From: Paenibacillus sp. ACRRX
GTDB lineage: Bacteria; Bacillota; Bacilli; Paenibacillales; Paenibacillaceae
Assembly: GCF_022346885.1 (NCBI RefSeq)
Contig: NZ_JAKRNK010000003.1
Coordinates: 496,001-560,000 of the forward strand
Reading direction: 5' to 3'
DNA: 64,000 nucleotides
Made by a program: the position numbers and the translations under genes. Under the pieces are notes generated by a model. The model was not told the DNA's origin and ran no database searches. It saw only the letters and a list, made by a program, of their open reading frames with translations. Below are positions 34,774 through 43,600 of this stretch, one piece after another (within the stretch, counting starts at the first letter, position 1; each line of letters opens with the position of its first letter).

Positions 34774-36216
34774 CTACTCGATGTAATTCGATGGCTTCAC
34801 TTTATCGATATACAGAATGCCGTCATACTGATCGCGCGGCACAAATGTCTCTGGGTACATGCCCCAATAGTATCCGGTACGCTTCTGAGTCATCCACGAG
34901 TTACCCGGTACCTTTAACTGATGACGCATGTCCACAAACGTATACGGGCGATTAGCCGACTTTATTACCGCTTCGATCGAGTTTGGCTGCAATGCCGCGA
35001 CATCGATTGGATTGCCCGTGTTGTCCGCTGTCTGACCGCTGCCCATATACAAACCAAGCGAATAGCTGTAAGGCCCAAATAACGTTTCATGCATCCGCTC
35101 ACCCATTGCTTTTGCCGGGATGAACGATTGTTCTATCTTCGATTGCGCTTTGCTGATATGGGTGTTATGTCCCCAAACGATGATTTTCTCTGTCGGATAG
35201 ACCTCGGTAGCCAACCAAAGCAGATTGTCGGCCATCGATTGATCGCGCCATTCAAACGTTTTTAACATCGGCGCATAGTCAGCCTTTTTAATAGCTATAT
35301 TGGCGTTGATGTTCATTTCCAAATACGCTTCTACCACTCGAATCCGATCGTCCAAAGTCCGGTTAACCAGAGCAACAATATGCGGGTTGTCTGGATACTG
35401 CTCCATTAATTGTTTTTCACGTGTTGCGACCTTGCTTTTAACATCTTTGTACAGCTTCAACAGCTCGGGCTTCACCTGCTGGTAAGCTGCCAGATCTTCG
35501 GAACCAAGCCAAGAGCCCAACTTTTTATCCATCTCGGTGTACCGCTTCGCTAACTCCTCATCTCCCATCCAATCACCAGACAAGAAAGCACCCATGGATT
35601 GCATATCCACGCCCGTTAATTGCAGCGGTTGAGCCGTTGCTTGTGTATCTTTTAAATATTGAAATAATGGCAGTGTCTCTTGAGCCCACCATTGTGGGAA
35701 AACAGAGCTTTTCATCATCTGTTCTGGCGTCTTGCTCTTTACGTTTCCATACCCTGTAACCGCATTGCCCATCGGTGTTTCAAAGGCAACTACGTTAAAG
35801 CCCAGCTCTTCATGCAAAAATTGAATGATGCGTGACTTCGCCGAATTGAACTCGGCTGCTCCATGAGAGCTCTCACCGAGGTATACGATACGTTTGTCCA
35901 TTAGAAGCGGCTTCAGCATATCAAGATCTGAAAAGCTGCCTTTCGCAAACTTGCCATCCTTCATCGCTGCAGGCTGAATCGTATCCAGCGAATAGGCGTA
36001 TGTCTTCATCCACTTCTGCCACTGCTCCAGCTGAGCCGCAGATGTTGTATCCTTTATTTCAATAGTAGTGTTAGAGGCAGACTTGCTTGCTTCCTCCCCT
36101 TGAGCATATATAGATGTTCCAAATGAGAGCATGGAACCTAATGATAAGACAGATGCAAGCGCAATCTGGATCGTGCGGCGCTTCCAATTTGTTGTGAAAG
36201 TGTTTGTGCTAGTCAA
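34774..36216 (-). CDS. Erythromycin esterase family protein, secreted (copy B)
   Basis: A 480-residue paralogue of the gene at 33115, with the same landmarks (DKRIVYLGESSHGAAEFNSAK, LGFNVVAFE, LTGVDMQ, IVWGHNTHISK) and a signal peptide. The open frame begins at 36396, but TTG 36216 has GAGGAG at 9 bases and starts right before the signal sequence, so I use it. The two copies are arranged head to tail with a 168-bp gap and have clearly diverged, so the duplication is old. Confidence 0.86.
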   Translation of the reverse strand: MTSTNTFTTNWKRRTIQIALASVLSLGSMLSFGTSIYAQGEEASKSASNTTIEIKDTTSAAQLEQWQKWMKTYAYSLDTIQPAAMKDGKFAKGSFSDLDMLKPLLMDKRIVYLGESSHGAAEFNSAKSRIIQFLHEELGFNVVAFETPMGNAVTGYGNVKSKTPEQMMKSSVFPQWWAQETLPLFQYLKDTQATAQPLQLTGVDMQSMGAFLSGDWMGDEELAKRYTEMDKKLGSWLGSEDLAAYQQVKPELLKLYKDVKSKVATREKQLMEQYPDNPHIVALVNRTLDDRIRVVEAYLEMNINANIAIKKADYAPMLKTFEWRDQSMADNLLWLATEVYPTEKIIVWGHNTHISKAQSKIEQSFIPAKAMGERMHETLFGPYSYSLGLYMGSGQTADNTGNPIDVAALQPNSIEAVIKSANRPYTFVDMRHQLKVPGNSWMTQKRTGYYWGMYPETFVPRDQYDGILYIDKVKPSNYIE

Positions 36217-36650
36217 CTTAAACATCTCCTCTGTGTCGTCGTTCTTGATGCCCCCATCGTAACCCGCTTCACAACTAAAAACCTTATAATACCGCTGAAT
36301 TATACCCTTTTTAGGGTTGAGTGGAGCATCTAAATGGATGAATGGAACGCTTATGAACGTTGAAGGTATACCCCCAGTATCGTAATTCCCATCCATGATC
36401 TAGTCTTATCGCTCGATGAGTTACATCTGCATACACAGCAAAAAGACGCTGCCCCATTTTCAAGAGCATACGCCTTTGACCTAGCTTGTTTTGTACCACC
36501 TGTTCCTTGTTACCTTACTACTTACTTCCTCGCGTCATCGATGGACACCGTTCTTTATTTCTTTACTTTTGCTATCGCTCTGTTGACTCCGTTACTTTAA
36601 CTCCATCACAACAAGCATCATCCTGCCTGTGGTCTATCGATCAAGCGATC
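36217..36650. other. Gene-free stretch
   Basis: No gene is visible in 434 bp. On the minus strand a TATAAT-like element lies near 36300, about 85 bp before the esterase B start, and is a probable promoter. I see no clear terminator for the TerC gene. Confidence 0.4.
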
Positions 36651-37451
36651 TTACTCTGCAGCAGCCAATGGCTTTTTATCCCCCTGCTCTTTATCGCTCG
36701 ATAAGAACCAACCGCCTACAGCAATTAATACCAGCACAACATAGAACGTAATTTTCCACGCAGAAGAATGAGCAAACGATTCTGGAATAATGGCCAACGC
36801 CGGATGAGACATCGTATATACCGCCAGCTTCACCCCGACCCAACCTACAATCGCAAAGGCCGCAACCTCTAAGCCAGGCTTACGCTCCAGCAGCTTCACA
36901 AACAACGTCGCCGCAAAGCGCATAATAACCAACCCGACAAAGCCCCCAATAAAGATCACAAGGAAGTGACCACCATCCATGCCGCCGATATTTGGCAGCT
37001 TCGTAGCCGGGAGTGCAACAGCAAGTGCAACGGCTGCTAGAATTGAATCAACAGCAAACGCAATATCCGCTACTTCGACTTTAATGACCGTTGTCCAGAA
37101 GCCTGCGCCTTTTACTTTCTTAGCGGCAGCATCCGCCTCAGCTTGCGAATCGCCATGTTTTTTGAAGATTACTTTTCTGAAGATGTGGTTCAGCGACATA
37201 AATAAGAGATATAAGGCTCCAATCGCCTGCACCTGCCATACATCTACTAGATACGAGATCGCAAACAAAGAGCCGAATCGGAATACAAAAGCGCCCGCGA
37301 GTCCATAAAATAACGCTCTTTTCCGTTCTTTCTCCGGCAAATGCTTCACCATGATAGCTAGAACCAGCGCATTGTCCGCTGCCAGGAGACCTTCGATGGC
37401 AATTAAGACTAATAATACCCATCCGTACTCCATCAATAATGCAAAATCCAT
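36651..37451 (-). CDS. TerC family membrane protein (Mn2+ export type)
   Basis: A 266-residue protein with seven or more hydrophobic helices. It shows the TerC/YkoY-type acidic motifs: EGLLAADNALVLA in helix 1-2 and EVADIAFAVDSILAA in the middle, whose Asp/Glu residues bind metal. GGAGGG precedes the ATG. A manganese riboswitch of the yybP-ykoY class lies directly upstream. In B. subtilis such proteins (MeeF, MeeY) export Mn2+ to metallate secreted enzymes, and the riboswitch makes this role very likely here. Confidence 0.92.
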   Translation of the reverse strand: MDFALLMEYGWVLLVLIAIEGLLAADNALVLAIMVKHLPEKERKRALFYGLAGAFVFRFGSLFAISYLVDVWQVQAIGALYLLFMSLNHIFRKVIFKKHGDSQAEADAAAKKVKGAGFWTTVIKVEVADIAFAVDSILAAVALAVALPATKLPNIGGMDGGHFLVIFIGGFVGLVIMRFAATLFVKLLERKPGLEVAAFAIVGWVGVKLAVYTMSHPALAIIPESFAHSSAWKITFYVVLVLIAVGGWFLSSDKEQGDKKPLAAAE

Positions 37452-37543
37452 CTTGATCCCTCCATTGTTATCTTATTAATGCCCATTTTGTCTGCACATG
37501 ATGAGTGGATTGCCGCTTTGCAGGTTGTTCGCATGTTATTACA

Positions 37544-37665
37544 CAAAAAAGACCTTTGCCTAAATAGGCAAAGGTCTCGCTAACAACGTTACGTTGCCAA
37601 TAAAGCCGGAGAAGTTCATTCTCGAAATGACGACTTTACTGTAGCAGCTACTCCCCTTTGGAGTA
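37544..37665 (-). ncRNA. yybP-ykoY manganese riboswitch with terminator
   Basis: On the minus strand the aptamer begins CAAAGGGGAGTAGC (37660 downwards) and passes through GGCTTTATTGGCAACG. It closes with GCGAGACCTTTGCC, the conserved yybP-ykoY elements. The 3' strand is shared with a strong terminator stem GACCTTTGCC / GGCAAAGGTC (37551-37576) followed by TTTTTT. Mn2+ binding should free the RNA from the terminator and turn on the TerC gene 93 bp downstream. Confidence 0.9.
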
Positions 37666-37772
37666 TGTTCACACACTATGAAGTTCGACTTGTTGCCTTC
37701 TTGCTCTTGATGACTACGTTACAAATACGCACGTAGACGGCAGCAGGTTTCAAAACTTTTTATATTATTTTT

Positions 37773-38318
37773 TTAAAATCCTAACAAACGTCTAAACCAA
37801 TAAAATAAGTCTTCCGTAATAGGAACGAGGCCGAATCCATGCTTCCCAATCACTACGACACCGTAGGCCCACTCGCCAATACTCCCTACACCAAGTGCCT
37901 TCTCTGCAATCACTAACGCGCCAAGTCCCCACTCTCCGATCGCAATAGCACCAACCGCCGCTTCGCCAATCGCGATGGCACCTATAGCAAATGGCGCTAA
38001 AGCGATTGCCCCTAGCGCGAGGCCATTGCTTATAGAGATGGCGCCCACTGCCAACCACAGAGCTGCTGCTATCGCTCCGACAGAGAATAACCCCAGGCTA
38101 ATAACGCCGATCGAGATCAAACCAACCGCAATATCACCGATCGCAATCAAGCCTACCGCCACTTTGGGGCGGTGAAATTTCCCTTGTCGATAGGACAAGT
38201 TGCTTCTAATACTAATGATCGGAAAGTTTGGAGAAGGCCACTGGTAATCAATTTCCCTGTCGTGTCCGCTCGCATATTCATCTGTCATCATTCGTTTGAA
38301 TCGTTGATGCCATTTCAT
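37773..38318 (-). CDS. Glycine-rich pentapeptide-periodic protein
   Basis: A 181-residue protein. After a polar N-terminus of about 50 residues it is a nearly unbroken row of about 23 five-residue units of form [VIL]-G-x-[hydrophobic]-[A/S], for example VGLIA IGDIA and IGAIA IGEAA. Two six-residue units break the row (AALWLA, ISNGLA). Membrane predictors may call it helical, but the regular period fits a beta-solenoid better. GGGGTG precedes the ATG at 38318; an earlier in-frame ATG exists at 38345. Function unknown. Confidence 0.75.
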   Translation of the reverse strand: MKWHQRFKRMMTDEYASGHDREIDYQWPSPNFPIISIRSNLSYRQGKFHRPKVAVGLIAIGDIAVGLISIGVISLGLFSVGAIAAALWLAVGAISISNGLALGAIALAPFAIGAIAIGEAAVGAIAIGEWGLGALVIAEKALGVGSIGEWAYGVVVIGKHGFGLVPITEDLFYWFRRLLGF

Positions 38319-38463
38319 GCTAACACCCCGCTCTATTATCTTCATGTACCTCTATTGTACTTCAGCCGAAGAAAATCGTGATCAGGCCGTGACTGTACAG
38401 CAGTTCCGTCCCTAGACCGATATATGCACAACTGTAAAAGAGTATGACATGCTCCTCAAACGT

Positions 38464-38587
38464 TCATCCACATGTGGATAACCTCATTTTTGCTTCCAAT
38501 CCGACTTATCCCCAAGCAAATAAAAGAACAAGGGCTCGGTCTTCACACCATTACCCTTGTTCTCACATTCTCATCAATATATCCACA
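38464..38587. promoter_or_regulatory. Group of four DnaA boxes
   Basis: TCATCCACA (38464-38472) abuts the perfect reverse box TGTGGATAA (38473-38481), forming an inverted pair. TTATCCCCA (38506-38514) and ATATCCACA (38579-38587) follow. Three have one mismatch to TTATCCACA and one has none. The stretch lies in a gene-free region. Confidence 0.6.
38518..38563 (-). terminator. Terminator of the CxxH/CxxC gene
   Basis: A 10-bp perfect stem AGAACAAGGG / CCCTTGTTCT with a 19-nt loop, followed by TTTTATTTG on the minus strand. Confidence 0.65.
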
Positions 38588-38643
38588 AGCATTCGCTCTG
38601 CTACAATCAGAGCTTCATCTTCCTAATGGCGCTACGGCCATGC

Positions 38644-38814
38644 TTACACAACCAGAAACTGCGCTTCCGCTTCACAGTTCATGCAGCACTTGATCGGACG
38701 CTCCCAGTCACTGAACTGCGCATCGTCCAGATTAACGATATCCGGCGCATCTTCAAATTCATCCACAAACTTATCAATGGCGAGCTCCACGTGCTCTTTA
38801 CATACTACGTACAT
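38644..38814 (-). CDS. CxxH/CxxC small protein (BA_5709 family)
   Basis: A 56-residue protein starting MYVVCKEHVELAIDKFVDEF. It contains the CxxH pair (C5, H8) near the start and the CxxC pair (C44, C47) near the end, which together give a predicted zinc site. AGAGGG lies 7 bases before the ATG. This tiny family is typically found beside the HtrA/walJ region in Bacillales, as here. Function unknown. Confidence 0.85.
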   Translation of the reverse strand: MYVVCKEHVELAIDKFVDEFEDAPDIVNLDDAQFSDWERPIKCCMNCEAEAQFLVV

Positions 38815-38906
38815 GATGTTCCCTCTTTCTTGCCTTCTTGCTGACTGTGTATACGTATAACTCTACCCCATCAGTATGATTTGTTCAAGGGTGAAGCGTC
38901 ATCCCA

Positions 38907-40154
38907 CTATGATTCTGGCTTATCCGTAAGTGTGATTGCAACTGTCATCATCTCGCCATCGCGATAGAACACGACATTCATAGAATCGCCAATCTTCTTG
39001 TTCTCATACAAATATTTACGAAGCTCAAGGGTGGAACCGATGTCCTCACTGTCAAACTTCACAATAACGTCATTCAGCTTCAGGCCCGCCGTTTCTGCAG
39101 GTCCTGTTGCTTCAAGCACGATTACACCTTGAGTAACGGAATCAGGCAGCTTCATATCCGCCCGCTGCTCCTTTGTAATCGGTGCATATGGATTGTTAAG
39201 GTCAACCGTGTATACCCCAAGGTATGGACGAACGACCTTGCCGTTCTCCATCAATTGCTCGACGATAGACGTCACTTCGTGCGATGGAATCGCAAATCCC
39301 AATCCTTCTACACCTGTCGTGGAGATCTTCATCGTATTGATGCCGATGACACGTCCGCTCAGGTCCACGAGAGCGCCACCGCTGTTGCCTTCATTGATGG
39401 CGGCATCCGTCTGAATGACACTTTGCTCCCAGTCATAGACGCCATCTGCATTCAGCGAGACTGGTATCACCCGGTTTGTGTAGCTGATAATACCGGCAGT
39501 CAAGGAGTCGCCTAGGCCGAGTGGATTGCCGATGGCAATTACCGTCTCGCCTCGGCGCAGCTTGCGGGAATCACCAAGCTCCGCAACAGCCGAAATGCCA
39601 GCGCCATCCATCTTCAGTACAGCAATATCTGTCACTTTATCCTTGCCGACCAGTTCAGCATGCTTACGCTGTCCATTCGCCATCACAACTTCCAATAAAT
39701 CAGCGCCCTGCACAACATGATCATTAGTCATCACATAAGCTTTGCCATCTTCTTGCTTAAAAATGACGCCAGAACCAAGGCTCGCCTCTTGGGGCTTGCT
39801 TTCCTGCTCCATCAGGTCCTTCTGCTTGTTGACGATGCTGACGACTGTTGGGCTTACTTTTGCTGCGGCCTGCACGATCCGTTCATATGGATCATTCACA
39901 TATCCCCCGCTAGCTGATGCAATCTGCTGGCTCGGAGTCCCCGTTCCCGTAAGCCAGCTATATAGAATAACCGCCATTAATGCACTAATTACAGAGCTAA
40001 TGACAGCAACCTTAACGGTTGATATCTGCCGTCTGCTCCGCGCTCTGCTAAGCTTACGCCACCCTGTACGCGGTGCCTGTTCCTCTTCCAGCCAAGCACG
40101 TTCGCGCCTGCGTGATATTTTTGGCGAATAGAAATCATCATCAAACAAGCCCAT
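38907..40154 (-). CDS. htrA: HtrA/DegP-like membrane-anchored serine protease
   Basis: About 415 residues. It has a short cytoplasmic N-terminus, one membrane anchor (about 48-70), and a trypsin-like domain with the complete triad (His in MTNDHVV, Asp in KVTDIAVLK, Ser in NEGNSGGAL). One C-terminal PDZ domain follows (about 310-415). It degrades misfolded exported proteins. The frame opens at 40220, but ATG 40154 (or TTG 40160) follows AGAGGGAG and starts at the usual MGLFDDDFY. The gene lies after walJ, as in Bacillus htrC. Confidence 0.93.
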   Translation of the reverse strand: MGLFDDDFYSPKISRRRERAWLEEEQAPRTGWRKLSRARSRRQISTVKVAVISSVISALMAVILYSWLTGTGTPSQQIASASGGYVNDPYERIVQAAAKVSPTVVSIVNKQKDLMEQESKPQEASLGSGVIFKQEDGKAYVMTNDHVVQGADLLEVVMANGQRKHAELVGKDKVTDIAVLKMDGAGISAVAELGDSRKLRRGETVIAIGNPLGLGDSLTAGIISYTNRVIPVSLNADGVYDWEQSVIQTDAAINEGNSGGALVDLSGRVIGINTMKISTTGVEGLGFAIPSHEVTSIVEQLMENGKVVRPYLGVYTVDLNNPYAPITKEQRADMKLPDSVTQGVIVLEATGPAETAGLKLNDVIVKFDSEDIGSTLELRKYLYENKKIGDSMNVVFYRDGEMMTVAITLTDKPES

Positions 40155-40462
40155 CCGCAACCAACTCCCTCTCAACCAGGGCCCTCGCCCCTCCGGTTGT
40201 TCCCAATTCGAAGCCCTCACTTGGCTCTATTTCCATTTACACATGAATGCGACTGCTTCAAACGGTTAACAATATATATTAATGCATATGACAAGCTTAC
40301 AATGAACATGAAATGAAAAGAATTCTGTTTGCCCATAAACGCTGAACAATTGTCATAGACTGTCTGTCTGATTCATATTCTATCACAAGATACTTCATAG
40401 AGGGCTTGATTACGAGAAAGTATTCTCTATTATTTCATCCCATTTCGAGAGGAGAATGAGCT
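40155..40462. other. Divergent intergenic region
   Basis: The 308 bp between htrA (minus) and the small gene at 40463 (plus) must carry both promoters. It is AT-rich with several TATAT-like elements, but I see no box pair good enough to name. Confidence 0.35.
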
Positions 40463-40696
40463 ATGTCACGAATATCCCCTACTTGGTCGGACATCGACCT
40501 TATCGGTAAAATTGCCGATCTCAAGCATGACAATTATCGTCTTACCTTGGCCGTCTCCACCATGATGGAGCTGTTGGTCGAGAAAGGACTGCTAACGCAT
40601 GATGATATCTCACGCAAGGCAGCCGACCTGGATGCCTTCCTGCAAGTTACAGATGAAGCGCCAGCTTCTGCTCGCGCACGGTATCCCATGACGTAG
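40463..40696 (+). CDS. Small conserved-looking protein beside walJ
   Basis: A 77-residue soluble helical protein (SDIDLIGKIADLKHDNYRLTLAVSTMMELLVEKGLLT) behind AGGAG. Its 3' end overlaps the 3' end of walJ by 50 bp, tail to tail. The strong ribosome site, regular helical pattern and isolated plus-strand position favour a real gene. No function known to me. Confidence 0.7.
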   Translation: MSRISPTWSDIDLIGKIADLKHDNYRLTLAVSTMMELLVEKGLLTHDDISRKAADLDAFLQVTDEAPASARARYPMT

Positions 40697-41471
40697 GACG
40701 GTCATAATACGTATCTAGAATCTTCAGTTCTGACTCTTTGTAGAAATGGCCCCGGTCCTCCATCACATTCTGGACCGTCATCTTGGCCAAGTCCTGCTGA
40801 TTATGCTCACGGCTGAGATGCGCCAGATAGACACGGCGCGTGTTGCCGGTCATAGCATCACATAGCGCCTCACCAGCCGCTTCATTAGATAAGTGACCCA
40901 TATCGCCAAGGATGCGGCGCTTGATGTTCCAAGGATAACGGCCCATGCGGAGCATTTCCACATCGTGATTCGACTCCAGCACCATAACGTCAGAGTCTAC
41001 AATGGCATCACGAACCTTGTCGCTCATGTAGCCCAGATCTGTTGTCACGCTTAGCTTCGTATCACCCTCGTGAAACGTATACGCGACTGGCTCCGCTGCA
41101 TCATGTGAGATGCCAACGGATTCGACACGCAAGTCGCCAAAGTCTTTTGCTTCCCCCGTCTGCATCACAATCCGATTCTCTTCTGCAATTGTCCCAATAT
41201 GCTTTTCTAGTGCTTCCCATGTCTTCTCATTGGCATAGACAGGAACGTTGTGCTTACGTGCGAATGCACCTAGCCCCTTAATATGGTCCGAGTGCTCATG
41301 CGTAACTAGAATGCCGTCAATATTAGCGCCAGACAGACCCTGTTCCTTCAAAAGTTCGTCTGTCCGCTTGCAGCTTAATCCAACATCTATCATCAAGGTG
41401 GCATCGTCATTTTGAATAACCGTTGCATTCCCTGTAGAACCGCTCGACAACACGGTAAATCGTAAACTCAT
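40647..41471 (-). CDS. walJ: WalJ (YycJ) metallo-beta-lactamase-fold hydrolase
   Basis: A 274-residue protein with the metallo-beta-lactamase signature THEHSDHIKG, HDAAEPVAYTF and a late LAHLSREHNQQDLA. YycJ enzymes are 5'-3' DNA exonucleases implicated in mismatch repair and linked to cell-wall control by position. It is the last gene of the wal operon and its start overlaps walI by 4 bp (ATGA). GGAG precedes the ATG. Confidence 0.93.
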   Translation of the reverse strand: MSLRFTVLSSGSTGNATVIQNDDATLMIDVGLSCKRTDELLKEQGLSGANIDGILVTHEHSDHIKGLGAFARKHNVPVYANEKTWEALEKHIGTIAEENRIVMQTGEAKDFGDLRVESVGISHDAAEPVAYTFHEGDTKLSVTTDLGYMSDKVRDAIVDSDVMVLESNHDVEMLRMGRYPWNIKRRILGDMGHLSNEAAGEALCDAMTGNTRRVYLAHLSREHNQQDLAKMTVQNVMEDRGHFYKESELKILDTYYDRPTSWDTVREQKLALHL

Positions 41472-42208
41472 AGCTTGCTCTCCTTCTTTCCTACTGGCAC
41501 ATGCTCTACTGCTCCGTTAATCGCGTTCATATAGTACGCGTCGCCACTATCCAACAATACTCTCCAAGTAGGTGCTGCTACCTGCGTATCCGTGTTAAAC
41601 AATTGCCCATGATACCCGAGCCGCACATCTCTTACGACCGCATTGGTTGGCAATATTTCAATAACCCTGCCAAGTGCTTGTGTAGCAGGGAGTATTTTCT
41701 GCTCCTGGGCATCCTTCGAATCTTCCGGCTCCGCATATTGCTGGCTGAAAGCCTTGATCTTCTGACTTTCATAATACAACTCAAGCTTTACCTCAAATAG
41801 TGGCAGTCCGTTAGCCATTTGCTGATGCAGCACAAATACACGATCATCACCGGAAAATTGATCATAGTGGTACATTTCCATATGCTCAATTTCATCATCC
41901 AACCCGCGGACAAGCTCCTTTTGTGAGAAAATAATTTTCGTATCTTCCTGTTGCTTCAAAGGTGTCTTGTACTTCCTAGTTGTAATCCGATACGTCAGCT
42001 CATGCAAGGACGGGGTCTCGGACGGTATGGTCGCCAACACTTGGATCTGCTTCTTATTCATAATAAGCTGCGTCTCCGCAGACAAGGAAGTCCAATCCAG
42101 CTCAGAGTGCATCTTATCTCGCAAATCCTGCCATAACTGATAACCGAGCACTACATTAAGCAGCAGAAACGCATAAATAAGCACACTTTTGGCACGGCTC
42201 CAATCCAT
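41468..42208 (-). CDS. walI: WalI (YycI) regulator of WalK
   Basis: A 246-residue bitopic protein. A short cytoplasmic start, one membrane helix (about 8-26, VLIYAFLLLNVVLGYQLW), and an extracytoplasmic domain of the YycI type (ending TWRVLLDSGDAYYMNAINGAVE) can be seen. With WalH it restrains WalK at the membrane. ATG 42208 follows AGGAGG. It lies between walH and walJ, overlapping the latter. Confidence 0.92.
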   Translation of the reverse strand: MDWSRAKSVLIYAFLLLNVVLGYQLWQDLRDKMHSELDWTSLSAETQLIMNKKQIQVLATIPSETPSLHELTYRITTRKYKTPLKQQEDTKIIFSQKELVRGLDDEIEHMEMYHYDQFSGDDRVFVLHQQMANGLPLFEVKLELYYESQKIKAFSQQYAEPEDSKDAQEQKILPATQALGRVIEILPTNAVVRDVRLGYHGQLFNTDTQVAAPTWRVLLDSGDAYYMNAINGAVEHVPVGKKESKL

Positions 42209-42286
42209 CCTGGACACCTCCTTTTCTCTATTAATGGGGGAAAGCTATCGGAAGGCCTTTTATCACTCATGGCCCTCCGCATCGTC

Positions 42287-43600
42287 CTATGGTTCCAACA
42301 GCTCGGTTGTACCATCTGTATACTTTACTTGCCATACGGGATGTAATCGAATTTGCTCTTCACTCATAGACGGTTCATATACCGGGTTTATTTCAGCAAT
42401 AAGCGCGTATTTAGATAATTTCTTCAGTTGCGCAATCAGTGGCTCGCCAGCGATCAACTTCTTGATCTGCTTCTCATCCGCATGAGCACCAAGTTGTATC
42501 AATGAACGCTCATAGTTCATGACCATCCCCTGCTGCAGCGTAACCTGCACATAACCAAATCGAGTGTCCTTTGTGCTAATAATCGGGTAAGATCCCCAAT
42601 ATTGCTGGAACACCAGCCGATTGTGCGTTCCGCTTAGAGTAGGGATGCCCGGACTTCCTTGAGCCATGTTCTCCATCACAGACAAACGGAAGCGACCACT
42701 CCAGCCACCGCGCTGATTAATGAAGTTAACGGAGGTCATCACATCACTCGTCATGTCCGTTCGTTCCTCTGTCGGCGCAGTAGCATCGGAATACGTAATC
42801 CAAAGCTGATTTCGCTGTACTTGCAGCCCCCGTTTACCATCTGTATATATCTTAGAGCCATCATTCTCTTGAATGATCTTTGTCAGGGTAGGGTCAAAAA
42901 ATAAACTCCTCTGCATCTGCTCCGGTGAAAATACCGTGTACGGCAGCTTGACCTCTACCATCTCGATCGGCTCCTGCGGTACATAAAATGTTCCGTTTAC
43001 CAGTCGATAAGGTGTCCCTGAGCTCCCGAATTCTACTAGCTGCTTTACATCTTGCACGGACAAGTCCGCTCTAGTCGACTCATAAATCCGATTATCTTCC
43101 GCCGTAAAGAAGAAGACTCGCACCTCGTTTAACTCTTCTGATGCGTACAGCCATACTTTATATATACTTTCCGTCTGGAATGCCGCATCTTCTGAAATAG
43201 GCAGCACTTTCTGCAGCAGCTTTGCCGGTACAGGTGAGTTAAAGCGCAGTTCCAAGCCTTGCTTCTTCTCCTGTATTGCGGCCCAGTCTAGATCTGCCCC
43301 TGATTTTAATTGGAACCCATCGTATGAGCGTCCTTGCAGACGTTTCATAATAAAGTTAAAGAAGATCGTTCCCGGGTCCATAATCGTATGCTTGTTGCCA
43401 CCAAGGTGAAGCACCATATGTTCAGGATAAATCAGATTATCCACTTTCTCTTCCGGCCCCAAAGGGTCTGCTTTAATGTACGTGCTTCCCGCTCGTTTAA
43501 CGACATCGAAGTTCGGCATGCTATAAGCCAAGAGGAAGCTTTGCACCAAACTTAGCAGTACAAGCACCGCCAGTACGATTGATTTACTCCGCTCCATCAT
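42287..43600 (-). CDS. walH: WalH (YycH) regulator of WalK
   Basis: A 437-residue protein with one N-terminal membrane helix (SIVLAVLVLLSLVQSFLLAYS) and a large outer domain of the YycH type, ending VWQVKYTDGTTELLEP. It acts with WalI as a negative regulator of WalK. The start overlaps walK by 4 bp. The sequence is weakly conserved, as usual for this family, but the operon position is decisive. Confidence 0.92.
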   Translation of the reverse strand: MMERSKSIVLAVLVLLSLVQSFLLAYSMPNFDVVKRAGSTYIKADPLGPEEKVDNLIYPEHMVLHLGGNKHTIMDPGTIFFNFIMKRLQGRSYDGFQLKSGADLDWAAIQEKKQGLELRFNSPVPAKLLQKVLPISEDAAFQTESIYKVWLYASEELNEVRVFFFTAEDNRIYESTRADLSVQDVKQLVEFGSSGTPYRLVNGTFYVPQEPIEMVEVKLPYTVFSPEQMQRSLFFDPTLTKIIQENDGSKIYTDGKRGLQVQRNQLWITYSDATAPTEERTDMTSDVMTSVNFINQRGGWSGRFRLSVMENMAQGSPGIPTLSGTHNRLVFQQYWGSYPIISTKDTRFGYVQVTLQQGMVMNYERSLIQLGAHADEKQIKKLIAGEPLIAQLKKLSKYALIAEINPVYEPSMSEEQIRLHPVWQVKYTDGTTELLEP

